Part shown: piece by piece, positions 39,341-48,419 of the stretch | How the letters are laid out: each line of letters starts with the position of its first letter | Position numbering within the stretch: the first letter of the stretch is position 1 | Assembly: GCF_002836775.1 (NCBI RefSeq) | Contig: NZ_PJAQ01000032.1 | Location: 173,569 to 237,568 of the forward strand | Direction of reading: 5' to 3' | Source of the DNA: Colwellia sp. 12G3 | Lineage (GTDB): Bacteria > Pseudomonadota > Gammaproteobacteria > Enterobacterales > Alteromonadaceae | Length of the DNA stretch: 64,000 nucleotides | Notes under the pieces: generated by a model | Databases searched by the model: none | The model's input: only the letters and a program-made list of their open reading frames with translations | Told to the model about the DNA's origin: nothing | Program-made: the position numbers and the translations under genes

Positions 39341-40138
39341 ATGTCATTGAATATCTACGGACAAAATTTAGATAGTCGTTTGCTTATTGGCAGCGCTTTA
39401 TATCCATCACCACAAGTGATGAAACAAGCGATTTTGGCCAGTGGCTCACAGGTGGTAACTCTGTCGTTGAAACGTCAAAATCCGGCAGAGCAAGCAGGTC
39501 AACAAATATGGTCTTACTTACAAGAAATCGTAACCGAAGTGAACGGTCACTTACTGCCCAATACCGCTGGTTGTAAAACAGCGAAAGAAGCGGTGACACT
39601 GGCGAAAATGAGCCGTGAAATATTTAAAACTGATTGGCTGAAGTTGGAAGTGATTGGCGATGATTATAATTTACAGCCCGATCCAATCGAGTTACTGCGT
39701 GCCGCCGAGCAGTTAATAAATGATGGCTTTAAAGTCTTACCGTATTGCACCGACGATCTCGTTTTATGCCAGCGCCTTTATGATTTAGGCTGTGAAGTGA
39801 TTATGCCGTGGGCGTCACCAATAGGTACAGGTAAAGGTTTGATGAATCCTTATAATTTGGAAACGATTCGTTTACGTTTACCCGATGCCACCTTGATATT
39901 AGATGCAGGTATTGGCAAACCTTCAGATGCTTGTTTAGCGATGGAAATGGGTTATGACGGAGTATTGCTTAATAGTGCTGTAGCGCTGGCGGATAATCCT
40001 GTGTTGATGGCGAAAGCGTTTGGACAAGCGCTGCAAGCTGGCGAGCAAGGATATGTGGCGGGAATAATGCAACAAAGACAAACGGCCCATCCGTCAACCC
40101 CGACACTTGATACTCCATTTTGGCACCAAAACAGCTAA
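39341..40138 (+). CDS. thiG: Thiazole synthase ThiG
   Basis: Combines deoxyxylulose 5-phosphate, dehydroglycine and ThiS-bound sulfur into the thiazole phosphate. The 265-residue TIM-barrel protein shows the Schiff-base lysine in [28 protein letters not shown], and the phosphate-binding [36 protein letters not shown] lies just before its ATG within the end of thiS. Confidence 0.97.
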   Translation: MSLNIYGQNLDSRLLIGSALYPSPQVMKQAILASGSQVVTLSLKRQNPAEQAGQQIWSYLQEIVTEVNGHLLPNTAGCKTAKEAVTLAKMSREIFKTDWLKLEVIGDDYNLQPDPIELLRAAEQLINDGFKVLPYCTDDLVLCQRLYDLGCEVIMPWASPIGTGKGLMNPYNLETIRLRLPDATLILDAGIGKPSDACLAMEMGYDGVLLNSAVALADNPVLMAKAFGQALQAGEQGYVAGIMQQRQTAHPSTPTLDTPFWHQNS

Positions 40139-40183
40139 TAAATGCGTTGTTATTTAACACTACTGCCGCGTTGAAGATGCTCA

Positions 40184-40197
40184 CCTAGTAAACTAGG
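40184..40197. repeat. Small dyad in the thiG-thiDE gap
   Basis: CCTAG, a TAAA loop and CTAGG form a short hairpin flanked by GCTCA and GCTGCGCG, in a 164-base gap between thiG and thiDE. The setting resembles short intergenic repeat elements seen in marine gammaproteobacteria, but a family cannot be confirmed from one copy. Confidence 0.35.
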
Positions 40198-40302
40198 CTG
40201 CGCGTATTCGCCTTGCATTAGCGTCAACTAACTTAGCCTTTAAGCTATTTACTTCTTTAGCTTATTTTAAATACAATAAAAAAAGTGAATAGGATGACAG
40301 GC

Positions 40303-41925
40303 ATGATTGATATAACTAATAAAAAACCAATAATTTGGACCATTTCGGGTAGTGATTGCTCTGGTGGGGCAGGCATTGCTGCTGATATTAAAACGGGTCA
40401 TGGTTTGGGTGTTGAAGTTTGTCATCTTATTACCGCCAATACCGTACAAAATTCGCAGCAACTGCTGTCGGTGAATGCTGTTTCGGTTGAGATATTACAG
40501 CAACAAGCCGCGATATTAATCGATGACAAACCACCATCGGTCATCAAAATTGGTTTAGTGGCTAACGTAGAACAAGTATTGTGGTTAGCTAAGTTACTTG
40601 AGCAATATAAACAGCTCATGCCTAACTTAATCAGTGTTTATGATCCCGTTGGTCAAGCCAGTGTTGGTGGTAGCTTTAACGCACTTACTTTGCAGCAACT
40701 TACCCCCTTATTACAGCAAGTTGATGTGATAACCCCTAACTTGATGGAAGCGAAAAGTTTAGCGAAATTAACCGATGAAACAGATGTCGAAGTACTGGCG
40801 AAAAGAATATTTAAAGACTTCGCTATTAACAGCATTATTGTTAAAGGTGGTCATAGTTTAGCTGATGAAAATTACTCGACAGATTATTGTTACCATCAAT
40901 TAAATCAATTGAATGGCAAGCAAGATAACCAGGAGAAAACGCAAACAGCGATTAGTTACCAGTTAAGTGCCAAGCGTGTTGAAAGTCATTACAGTCATGG
41001 TGGTGGTTGTAGTTTTGCCACGGCATTATCCGCTTTCTTTGCTCAAGGTTACTTAGTGCGTGATGCTTTTACCTTAGCTAAAGCCTTTATCAGCCAAGGT
41101 TTACAGGCTAGTGAGCACATAAGTCAATCATTCGGTCATCAATATTATGGTGCCTTTATGCAACCCCATTGGTCACATGCATCATCTATTTTGGCGTCAT
41201 CCTTTCCTTATGTGAACGATGAATTAAGTCGTCAATATCACAATTTATCGTCATTTAACGCGTTAAACTTAGCAGGAAAAAAGCTAGGTCTTTATCCCGT
41301 CATTGATTCATTATATTGGCTCAAGCGATTATTACCGCTAGGATTAGAAATCATTCAGTTACGCGTGAAAAATCTTAGCGAAGACGAGTTAGAACGAGTG
41401 ATTTTTGAAGCGGTAGAACTGGCAAAAGACTACGGTACTCGCCTATTTATCAATGATTACTGGCAGTTGGCGATAAAACATGGCGCGTATGGTGTGCATA
41501 TTGGTCAAGAAGACTTACAAGATGCAGATCTCACTGCAATTCAGCAATCAGGCATGCGTTTAGGTATTAGTACCCATGGTTGTTATGAGTTTTTATTAGC
41601 TCAACAATTACAACCATCTTATTTAGCTATTGGCGCAATTTATCCAACCAAAACGAAAGATATGACGGGGCAAATTCAAGGAGTAGATAACTTAAGACAA
41701 GTGTTAGCATTACGACCTGAAAATATGCTACAACAAATACCCGTGGTGGCTATTGGGGGAATAAACCTAGCGCGTGCAGCAGAAGTTGTCGCAACAGGCG
41801 TAGAAAGCATTGCCGTAGTTACGGCGATTACTGAAGCTGATACGTCATACGGTATTTCACCGGAGCAAGCAGTGACTAAGTTACAAGCCATAGTTTTATC
41901 AAGCAACGATTTTAGTATTGCTTAG
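40303..41925 (+). CDS. thiDE: Bifunctional ThiD-ThiE: HMP-P kinase and thiamine-phosphate synthase
   Basis: Fusion of two consecutive thiamine enzymes. The N-terminal ThiD kinase (about residues 8-270) has ISGSDCSGGAGIAADIK and DPVGQASVGG, and SHGGGCSFATALSAFF as the anion hole; the usual SDPSGG is here SDCSGG. The C-terminal ThiE (about 335-530) has LYPVIDS, QLRVKN, LFINDYWQLAIKHGAYGVHIGQEDL and the phosphate-binding VVAIGGINLARA. It joins HMP-PP and thiazole phosphate into thiamine phosphate. The frame opens at a GTG at 40285; ATG 40303 has AGGA eight bases upstream and is my start. Confidence 0.93.
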   Translation: MIDITNKKPIIWTISGSDCSGGAGIAADIKTGHGLGVEVCHLITANTVQNSQQLLSVNAVSVEILQQQAAILIDDKPPSVIKIGLVANVEQVLWLAKLLEQYKQLMPNLISVYDPVGQASVGGSFNALTLQQLTPLLQQVDVITPNLMEAKSLAKLTDETDVEVLAKRIFKDFAINSIIVKGGHSLADENYSTDYCYHQLNQLNGKQDNQEKTQTAISYQLSAKRVESHYSHGGGCSFATALSAFFAQGYLVRDAFTLAKAFISQGLQASEHISQSFGHQYYGAFMQPHWSHASSILASSFPYVNDELSRQYHNLSSFNALNLAGKKLGLYPVIDSLYWLKRLLPLGLEIIQLRVKNLSEDELERVIFEAVELAKDYGTRLFINDYWQLAIKHGAYGVHIGQEDLQDADLTAIQQSGMRLGISTHGCYEFLLAQQLQPSYLAIGAIYPTKTKDMTGQIQGVDNLRQVLALRPENMLQQIPVVAIGGINLARAAEVVATGVESIAVVTAITEADTSYGISPEQAVTKLQAIVLSSNDFSIA

Positions 41926-41970
41926 CTTTATCTACTATCAGATAAGTTAATACAACAATTAAGGATAACG

Positions 41971-42432
41971 ATGAAGTTTCTAGAAAATAAAATACCACCA
42001 CCTTTAGTAGCGATACTCATTGCTGCAGGGATGTGGTGGTTAAGTATAATTACACCAGTCATCTTATTAACAAGCACGCTAAAAATAACCTTAGTTATTA
42101 CCTTTATGATTGCAGGTATATTCTTTGCCCTTTCAGGCGTTATATCTTTTCGATTGGCCAACACTACGGTTAATCCGCTCAAGCCTGATAAGGCAAGTGC
42201 GCTGGTAACCTCAGGAATTTATCAATTTACTCGCAACCCTATGTATGTTGGTTTCGTTGCGTTTTTATTTGCTTGGGCAAGTTATTTGGGGTCTGCGTGG
42301 GGCGTTGTTTTAATTATGATGTATGTAGCTTACATTCAACGTTTCCAAATTGCCCCTGAAGAAAGAGCGCTGACAGTATTATTTAAGGATGAATTTTCAA
42401 ACTATAAAAAACAGGTTCGCACTTGGTTGTAA
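41971..42432 (+). CDS. Isoprenylcysteine carboxyl methyltransferase family membrane protein
   Basis: A 153-residue membrane protein with about four hydrophobic helices and the conserved C-terminal SAM-binding pattern LVTSGIYQFTRNPMYVGFVAFLFAWA and APEERALTVLFKDEFSNYKKQVRTWL. Bacterial members methylate unknown substrates, so the reaction is not assigned. It lies 45 bases after thiDE and may be transcribed with it by readthrough. Confidence 0.88.
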   Translation: MKFLENKIPPPLVAILIAAGMWWLSIITPVILLTSTLKITLVITFMIAGIFFALSGVISFRLANTTVNPLKPDKASALVTSGIYQFTRNPMYVGFVAFLFAWASYLGSAWGVVLIMMYVAYIQRFQIAPEERALTVLFKDEFSNYKKQVRTWL

Positions 42433-42595
42433 TCACTGAAATAGGTGTCATTAGGTACCTCAGAAGTAGCTCAAACTAATCGCGAGTTATTATTCATTTC
42501 GGTGAGTATAAAATAGCCAGCTATAATTTTAATAACATCTAGAACTTTGTTGGGCCTTTTATTGATATACCCAACTTATAACTTGGAGTATTATG

Positions 42596-42801
42596 ATGAT
42601 TAAACTTAAAATACAAGCAGTTGGTGCGGGTGTAGGGTTGAACTCCCTCAAGAAGTACTAAAACAATTACAAACCAGTGATGGAGAGACTATCTTTTTAG
42701 AGAATATGTTTGATGGTAGTTATCGATTGACTAAACATGATGATAAGTCCGCAGAGCTAATGATGTTAGTTGACGGTCAAATGCATGAAGAAGACTCCTA
42801 A
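42596..42801 (+). pseudogene. Frameshifted AbrB/SpoVT-type antitoxin gene remnant
   Basis: With GGAG seven bases upstream, the ATG at 42596 opens MIKLKIQAVGAGVG, then hits a stop at 42659. In the next frame the reading continues as VELPQEVLKQLQTSDGETIFLENMFDGSYRLTKHDD to a stop at 42799-42801. Joined, the parts give a swapped-hairpin AbrB-type antitoxin pattern of about 68 residues. One missing base in the G run near 42634 explains the break. No toxin gene is adjacent. A sequencing error cannot be excluded. The remaining gap sequence (42433-42595) holds a GTTGGG/CCCAAC dyad at about 42549-42575. Confidence 0.72.
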
Positions 42802-42840
42802 AAAAGAACAACTAAAATATGGCTAAATATAACGTAAGAA

Positions 42841-43554
42841 ATGAATATGAGTCGTAATAAACTCCTGCGTTACCAGCAAAGCTCTGTTGCTAAGGTATTT
42901 GAAAAAGAAACAGCGCTTATTGCTCAAATTCAAGCCGGAGAGTTCAAGCAATGTTTAATGCTGTGGCAAGCTAAAGAACCTACTTTAGTATTACCAGCAG
43001 GTAAAAAATGGCCTGAATCAGACGCACTTAAAGCGGGTTTGTTGGCGGATAAATGGCTGCTACATTCGCGTAAAACTGGCGGTGCACCCGTACCGCAGTG
43101 TCCTGGTATTATAAATTTATCTCACCTGTATCTTTGGTCAAAAGATACCCCTTATTCAATCCCCCAAGCTTACGAAAACTTATGTACAGTGTTACATGGT
43201 TTTTTTCGTCAATTTAATTTAGTTAGCCAAGCGCATGCGACAGAATTCTCTTACTGTGATGGTGACTACAATATTAATATTAATGGTAAAAAAATAGTGG
43301 GTACTGCCCAGCGGGTGATATTAAAAAAAGGGGGCGGCAAGATAGTATTAGCGCAAGCCTTTATTCTGATTGATGTGTTACTCGATGAGATCATAAAGCC
43401 GGTGAACTTATGTTATCAACTATGTGATAAAACCGAGCGGGTAAAAGCGCAGGTTCATACTGCGCTGTTTGAAAATATTACTGAGCGACCGACAATCGAT
43501 CAGCTGTATCAACAGTTAACTCAAGCTTTTGTCGATAGTGCTTTATATTCATAA
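42841..43554 (+). CDS. Lipoate-protein ligase family protein
   Basis: A 237-residue protein of the biotin/lipoate ligase and octanoyltransferase fold. Visible elements are SRKTGGAPVPQCPGIINLS (the RRxxGG-like substrate loop), FSYCDGDYNININGKKIVGTAQRVI with the GTAQR motif, and LAQAFILIDVL. It could attach lipoate or octanoate to an unknown target or act as LplA-like ligase; sequence alone does not decide. It follows the antitoxin remnant by 39 bases and shows no neighbour of lipoate metabolism. Confidence 0.75.
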   Translation: MNMSRNKLLRYQQSSVAKVFEKETALIAQIQAGEFKQCLMLWQAKEPTLVLPAGKKWPESDALKAGLLADKWLLHSRKTGGAPVPQCPGIINLSHLYLWSKDTPYSIPQAYENLCTVLHGFFRQFNLVSQAHATEFSYCDGDYNININGKKIVGTAQRVILKKGGGKIVLAQAFILIDVLLDEIIKPVNLCYQLCDKTERVKAQVHTALFENITERPTIDQLYQQLTQAFVDSALYS

Positions 43555-43599
43555 GAACATTATCAATATAGCGATTATCAAGCGGCGAGTTAATGAGTA

Positions 43600-44187
43600 T
43601 TACATGCCGCCATTTAGTTGTAAGTAAAGATCGGCAAACTTAACGCGCTTTTTATAGCCTTTGAAAAAGTGTTTATGAATAACATTACCTTTGTTATCAA
43701 TGACTACTACACCAGGGTAAGGGATACCATAATGTTCATTGTCTGCAGCATATTCAGCGTTAACAATATCGTAGGCCAACATAGTTTGTACTTTTTGGTC
43801 AGAAAGTAATGGATAACGTATATTTTTTTGCTCAGTAAAGGTTTTTAAAATATCAGTACTATCATTAGAAATAGCGGCTAAGCCATAGCCTAACTTAGTA
43901 AATTGTTCAGCATGATTATTCAATTCTATTAGGTGTTTTTTACAAAAAGGACACCAATCGGCAGAGCGAAAAAATAGGATGATCAGGCCCTTATCACCCC
44001 TAAGTTGTTTGATATTAACTGGCTGCTTTAGCGTATTAATAACAGATATTATCGGTGCTTTTTTACCAAGAGTTGGGCCGACATCAATCGATGTATTGGC
44101 TGAGGCGTTATTAGCGAGTAATAATAGTAGCGAAAAAATTGAGATGACAATGTTTTTCTTTAAGCTTAAGTTTTTTATGTTCTTCAT
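43600..44187 (-). CDS. Secreted peroxiredoxin-like (AhpC/TSA family) protein
   Basis: A 195-residue protein with a signal peptide (ending near LLLANNASA) and a thioredoxin-like domain of the Prx family: GLIILFFRSADWCPFCKKHLIELNNHAEQFTKLG. The motif has two cysteines (WCPFC), more like TlpA or bacterioferritin comigratory forms. Probably a periplasmic thiol peroxidase or reductase. Convergent with the lipoate-ligase-like gene. Confidence 0.85.
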   Translation of the reverse strand: MKNIKNLSLKKNIVISIFSLLLLLANNASANTSIDVGPTLGKKAPIISVINTLKQPVNIKQLRGDKGLIILFFRSADWCPFCKKHLIELNNHAEQFTKLGYGLAAISNDSTDILKTFTEQKNIRYPLLSDQKVQTMLAYDIVNAEYAADNEHYGIPYPGVVVIDNKGNVIHKHFFKGYKKRVKFADLYLQLNGGM

Positions 44188-44304
44188 TTACGTAACAGCC
44201 TTTATTAATTATTACCTAAAAGACCGTGTGCTGAAGTAAAAATTTCAATATAAGCTAACGCTATTTTATTTAATAAACTTAGCTCAACATTTTATTACCG
44301 CGTT

Positions 44305-47118
44305 TTAACCCAACCATTTATTTAAAAGGGCTTTAGCGGCTTCTTTTTCAGGGAAATTTTGCTCGCTATCTATTGCTTCAATTAAATACTTTTTAGCTTC
44401 TACTTCTCGTGATAGAGCGAATAAAGTAACAGCAATATGATATTTCACTTCAGCATTATCAAAATCTTTTGTCAGTGCTAAACGAAATAAAGCAATCGCT
44501 TGTTTATGTTCACCCATTCTACTTTTAATCCAAGCAAGCGTATCAATAATAGCGACATTTTCAGGTAAGTAATCATAAGCTTGTTGGGCATATTGCTTAG
44601 CTTTTTCGGTATTACCCAAGGTAAATTCAACACTGGCAGCATTATTCAATAAAATAGGTAACGGACCATATTTTTTCATTAATGCTTGGTAATAGTCAGC
44701 CGCTTTCTGGATTTGTTCACTGCCTTTATAGCTATCAGCTAAAGCGATAGCCACTAACATGTCATTGGGATATTTCTTTAACCAATTTGTTAATGGTCTT
44801 ATCACTTTACTTTGCTTGTCCTGAAGTCTGTAACTACGATATAAACCGAGAATCGCTTGTTTTTGATCAGACTTTTTTAATGCTTGCTGATAAAAATCAA
44901 TGGACTGTTTGCTATCCCCTAATGCAAGGTATAAATCACCCTTGAGTACTAAAGGTAAACTGCTACTTTGAGTAATCTCAGCGATGGATGAAATCAGACT
45001 TAATGAAAATGCTTCATTTTTGTTTTTGATAGTCAGATTTACTAATCCAAGATAAGCAGGCAAATATTTATCATCAGCGATAATGGCCTTTTTATAAGAC
45101 TTTATCGCGCCAGCATTATCTTTCGCTTTAAGTTGCGCCTTAGCTAAAGTGATCAGTGCTGTGGTTTTTTTACGAGATTTTTCAACATAATCTCTTAATG
45201 CAAGCACGGCTTGTTGATGTTTATTTTGTTGCTGATATAACTTGGCAATGGTTAATAAAGCTTGTGGCTCTTTTGGATTCAAACCAATGAATACATCAAC
45301 TAAATCAATCGCTTCATCCAATTTGTTTTGCTTAGCTAAGATACGGCTTAACTTTAGCACTACATAAAAATCATTTGGGTTTTGCGCATATGATTTGTTT
45401 ATCCAAATCAGCGCGTTATCAATATCTTTTTTGAATAAATAACTGTCAGATATTTCAGTCATCAATAAAATGTTTTTATCAAAAATAGCGAGCTTTTCTT
45501 GTAAAAATAGCAGTGCTTTATCGAAGTCACCGGCAATATTATCCATACGTGCTAAATGCACCATAGCAATAAAGTTGGTTTCATTTAACTTTAGAGATTG
45601 TTCAAATGCGGCTCTGGCTTCTGGTATTTGCTCATTTAAACCATAGAGCATACCTATACGCTGTTGGAAAAAACTATTTTCTGGAAACTCAGCGATTAAT
45701 GACTTAGCAATATTAATCGCTGAAGAATATTTTTTAGTGCTTTGGTATGAATCAATAAGTAGTAATTTGATTTGTGTGCCATTAATCTCATTATCTTTAA
45801 TCGCAGAAAGAGCTTCGATTGCTGCTTGATAGTCACCCGATTGCATTTTACTGCGAGCTAAATTACTTATGCTGACAGTAGACTTTGGATAGCTATCAAC
45901 CACTTTTTCAAAATAAAACTGAGCTTTTTCACTGTCTTCTAACTGTAAATAAGTTAAACCAAGTAAAGTTAAAATATCTGGGTTACCTGGGCGGGCAACA
46001 TTGGTTTTCGTTAGTAAGTGCCGAGCTGAATTTAAATCACCTTGCTCTATTTCAATACTGGCCAACATACGGACACTATCAATATCAAATTCAACATAAT
46101 TTAGGTAATAACTTAGGTAACGATGCGCATCATTTAAGTTACCAAATTGAAAATTAGTTAGCCCAGCTAAAAAATAATAGTCTGGCGTGTTTCTCATTAC
46201 CTCAGGCGGAACGGCGGCTAAGGTTGCAATGACTTCAGTTAACTTATTCTTATCCGAACTGCCTTTTTCTTTATCACTATTAGGCAAGCTAACGTTGATG
46301 ATGGCTTTTAAATATCCAGCTCTAGGCTCATTAGGGATTTCTGCAAGAATATAATCTACGTGAGGCAGTGCTTGTTGATACTCCTTTAGTTCAATATGCA
46401 GCATAGCCTTGGTTAACCGAGCAGATAAGTGTTTGTTATTGATCTTAAGTGCTTCATCAATAGCCATTAATGCGCCTTGGCGATCGCCTAAGCGGTGTAA
46501 AATCTTGGACTTTAATACCCAACCATTAATGAAAGGTTTTACACTGGCAAGCGATAAGTCAATGTAGGTGAGCGCTTGATCAACGTTTGATTCTTGCAAA
46601 GCAACTTGTGCTCTTCCTAATAAAGCGATTTGGCTTTTAGGTTGTAAACTTAGTGCAGATATAAAGGCTTTATCCGCTAATTTATATTGTTTTTTGCCAA
46701 TATAGGCTTGTCCTCTGATAAGTAATAATTCGCTTTCTATTTTCTCGTTACGTTGCCCTAACTTAGCTATTTTTAACGCGTCATCATACTTAGCTTGTAG
46801 GACATAAGCTTGCCCATACAAAGTAATTAATCGATCATCATCGACCTTGCCATCTCTTGCTCGGTCTAATTCTATTTGTGCAGCGGAGCCATTACCTTGG
46901 GTAATCAGTATTTGTGCCATTAAAACCCGAGACGGCATATGTGTAGGGTTTTCTTGAATAATATTTTTTAAATGGATAACAGCACTAGCAAACTCTTCAT
47001 TTTGAAAGGCGATTAAGGCTTGTTCATAATTGGCATTAAGGTTTTCGTTAGCAAGCGTTGAAGAGGAAATGAACAATAATGAGAGTAGGGAAGCGCGTAT
47101 ACTATTTTTTATATTCAT
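44305..47118 (-). CDS. PrsT-like TPR protein of the PEP-CTERM system
   Basis: A 937-residue protein with a signal peptide (ending near SSSTLA) and tetratricopeptide repeats along nearly the whole length (repeats start near residues 28, 95, 130, 160 and so on). Size, repeat density and position next to a PEP-CTERM protein fit PrsT, a TPR protein that accompanies exosortase systems and probably acts in export of exopolysaccharide or surface proteins. Classic PrsT is a lipoprotein; here the signal region has no cysteine, so it seems not lipidated. The exosortase itself is outside the window. It is divergent from the PEP-CTERM gene. Confidence 0.82.
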   Translation of the reverse strand: MNIKNSIRASLLSLLFISSSTLANENLNANYEQALIAFQNEEFASAVIHLKNIIQENPTHMPSRVLMAQILITQGNGSAAQIELDRARDGKVDDDRLITLYGQAYVLQAKYDDALKIAKLGQRNEKIESELLLIRGQAYIGKKQYKLADKAFISALSLQPKSQIALLGRAQVALQESNVDQALTYIDLSLASVKPFINGWVLKSKILHRLGDRQGALMAIDEALKINNKHLSARLTKAMLHIELKEYQQALPHVDYILAEIPNEPRAGYLKAIINVSLPNSDKEKGSSDKNKLTEVIATLAAVPPEVMRNTPDYYFLAGLTNFQFGNLNDAHRYLSYYLNYVEFDIDSVRMLASIEIEQGDLNSARHLLTKTNVARPGNPDILTLLGLTYLQLEDSEKAQFYFEKVVDSYPKSTVSISNLARSKMQSGDYQAAIEALSAIKDNEINGTQIKLLLIDSYQSTKKYSSAINIAKSLIAEFPENSFFQQRIGMLYGLNEQIPEARAAFEQSLKLNETNFIAMVHLARMDNIAGDFDKALLFLQEKLAIFDKNILLMTEISDSYLFKKDIDNALIWINKSYAQNPNDFYVVLKLSRILAKQNKLDEAIDLVDVFIGLNPKEPQALLTIAKLYQQQNKHQQAVLALRDYVEKSRKKTTALITLAKAQLKAKDNAGAIKSYKKAIIADDKYLPAYLGLVNLTIKNKNEAFSLSLISSIAEITQSSSLPLVLKGDLYLALGDSKQSIDFYQQALKKSDQKQAILGLYRSYRLQDKQSKVIRPLTNWLKKYPNDMLVAIALADSYKGSEQIQKAADYYQALMKKYGPLPILLNNAASVEFTLGNTEKAKQYAQQAYDYLPENVAIIDTLAWIKSRMGEHKQAIALFRLALTKDFDNAEVKYHIAVTLFALSREVEAKKYLIEAIDSEQNFPEKEAAKALLNKWLG

Positions 47119-47145
47119 GTGATACCGATTTTAATGATGTGTTTC

Positions 47146-47160
47146 TATATGGCGACAATG
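47146..47160 (+). repeat. 15-bp direct repeat, copy 1, prsT/PEP-CTERM intergenic region
   Basis: TATATGGCGACAATG here recurs identically at 47372-47386, 226 bases on, in the same orientation. This copy lies 28 bases upstream of the prsT-like start. Confidence 0.85.
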
Positions 47161-47337
47161 CATGTTTAATCCTACCCAAAAGCTAAATACCATAAGAAAA
47201 GATAGCCAGACAGAAGAAATAAAACGATAAAATAGTAACACTGATAGACACTTAGTTGATAAACATTTATCTGAAATATAAGGTGATATTTTTAAAGGTT
47301 ATTGTCAGTTTTTTTTACAGTAGTGCGCTTTACTCCA

Positions 47338-47357
47338 ATGTTACATTTACGTAACAT
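47338..47357. promoter_or_regulatory. Dyad upstream of the PEP-CTERM promoter
   Basis: ATGTTAC and GTAACAT are perfect inverted repeats with six bases between. The centre lies about 70 bases upstream of the start site predicted from the sigma-54-type promoter, a suitable place for an enhancer-binding activator such as PrsR. Binding is inferred. Confidence 0.55.
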
Positions 47358-47371
47358 AGCTAAAGTGTTGT

Positions 47372-47386
47372 TATATGGCGACAATG
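47372..47386 (+). repeat. 15-bp direct repeat, copy 2
   Basis: Second identical copy of TATATGGCGACAATG, just seven bases upstream of the -24 element of the predicted sigma-54 promoter. Confidence 0.85.
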
Positions 47387-47392
47387 AAATAG

Positions 47393-47409
47393 TGGAACAA
47401 TAATTGCTT
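47393..47409 (+). promoter_or_regulatory. Sigma-54 (-24/-12) promoter of the PEP-CTERM gene
   Basis: TGGAAC-AATAA-TTGCT has GG and GC separated by ten bases, the defining sigma-54 spacing, in 14 or more bases like the consensus TGGCAC-N5-TTGC. It lies 82 bases upstream of the chosen start codon. Confidence 0.65.
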
Positions 47410-47490
47410 ATAATGATGTCAATTAGTGATGAGTTCTAAATAAGCTGTTCATCCTCTCTCTTCAATCTGAAAGTGATAACGTATAAGACT

Positions 47491-48261
47491 ATGACTTTAA
47501 TTAAAAATGTATTTAAAATTCTTGCAGTAACTGCTTTATTTTCATCGGTAAATGTATTCTCAGCTGATTTTCTCGTTGATACAACGATTGATGATGCCAA
47601 TAATGATGCGGTTGGTGGATGGCAATATGAAATTGATAAAATGGATGTTCAATGGGCTAACGATGGCTTAATTACTGTTGATATTTATACTAATTTTGTT
47701 GATTACAACAATGAATATAGTACAGGTAGCGGCAATGGCAATATTGTCATGGGTGACCTTCTTATTGGTACCGACGGTGCTAATTCTCCGTTTGACTATG
47801 CCTTCGTATTATCTGATGCTGATAGACAGCGCGATAAGTACTGGGAAAAGAATCACTGGGATAATACTGGTACTTTAACTGAAATTGGCTCTACCGTGAC
47901 AGCGAAGCAATACCACAATAATTCTAGCTCTGTTCAAACAGGCGAAATAATGGCCGGTAATACCATTGGTGCAGGGCAACAAAGTGCTTGGTCTGTCGAC
48001 AGACAAAATACGGGTAATAACTATGACAACTATGATGTCATTAGTTTTAGCTTTAACGTCAATGGTATTGATGTTTTTCAAAATGCTTCACAACTAGCAT
48101 TTAGCTGGGCAATGTCTTGTGCAAACGATGTAGTTGATGGCGTAGTAAGTGTTAACCGTCCTACTAGCGTACCAGAGCCTGCAACAGTATTACTTATGCT
48201 TTTAGCATTAGGCTTTATGGCTAAAAGTCGCAGTAAAAAAGCCAATGACTTTTCTGCTTAG
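47491..48261 (+). CDS. PEP-CTERM sorting domain protein
   Basis: A secreted protein of about 256 residues with signal peptide (MTLIKNVFKILAVTALFSSVNVFS) and a C-terminal PEP-CTERM signal: VPEPATVLLMLLALGFMAKSRSKK, that is the PEP motif, a hydrophobic helix and a basic tail, recognised by exosortase. The body is rich in Asn, Asp and Gly and is not a known domain. The frame opens at GTG 47473; ATG 47491 gives a normal signal peptide and I prefer it. Regulation by sigma-54 is suggested by the upstream promoter. Confidence 0.85.
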   Translation: MTLIKNVFKILAVTALFSSVNVFSADFLVDTTIDDANNDAVGGWQYEIDKMDVQWANDGLITVDIYTNFVDYNNEYSTGSGNGNIVMGDLLIGTDGANSPFDYAFVLSDADRQRDKYWEKNHWDNTGTLTEIGSTVTAKQYHNNSSSVQTGEIMAGNTIGAGQQSAWSVDRQNTGNNYDNYDVISFSFNVNGIDVFQNASQLAFSWAMSCANDVVDGVVSVNRPTSVPEPATVLLMLLALGFMAKSRSKKANDFSA

Positions 48262-48310
48262 TTCATTAGTATTGTAGATACAATCATGCGCTAATAAAGA
48301 AAACTAAAAT

Positions 48311-48332
48311 AACGACCTGCGGGTCGTTTTTT
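48311..48332 (+). terminator. Rho-independent terminator of the PEP-CTERM gene
   Basis: AACGACC and GGTCGTT form a stem with a TGCG loop followed by a T run, about 50 bases after the stop codon. Confidence 0.92.
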
Positions 48333-48419
48333 TATGTCTGAAAAACACCTGCTTAACCCTGAGTAAAGCTGTTAACATAATCATCACCATGGCTTATCCC
48401 TCACAATCAAATTTACTGA

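Noticed and set aside
47119..47200. Sigma-54 promoter for the prsT-like gene on the minus strand.
   Set aside because: No GG-N10-GC arrangement was found in the bases upstream of its start.
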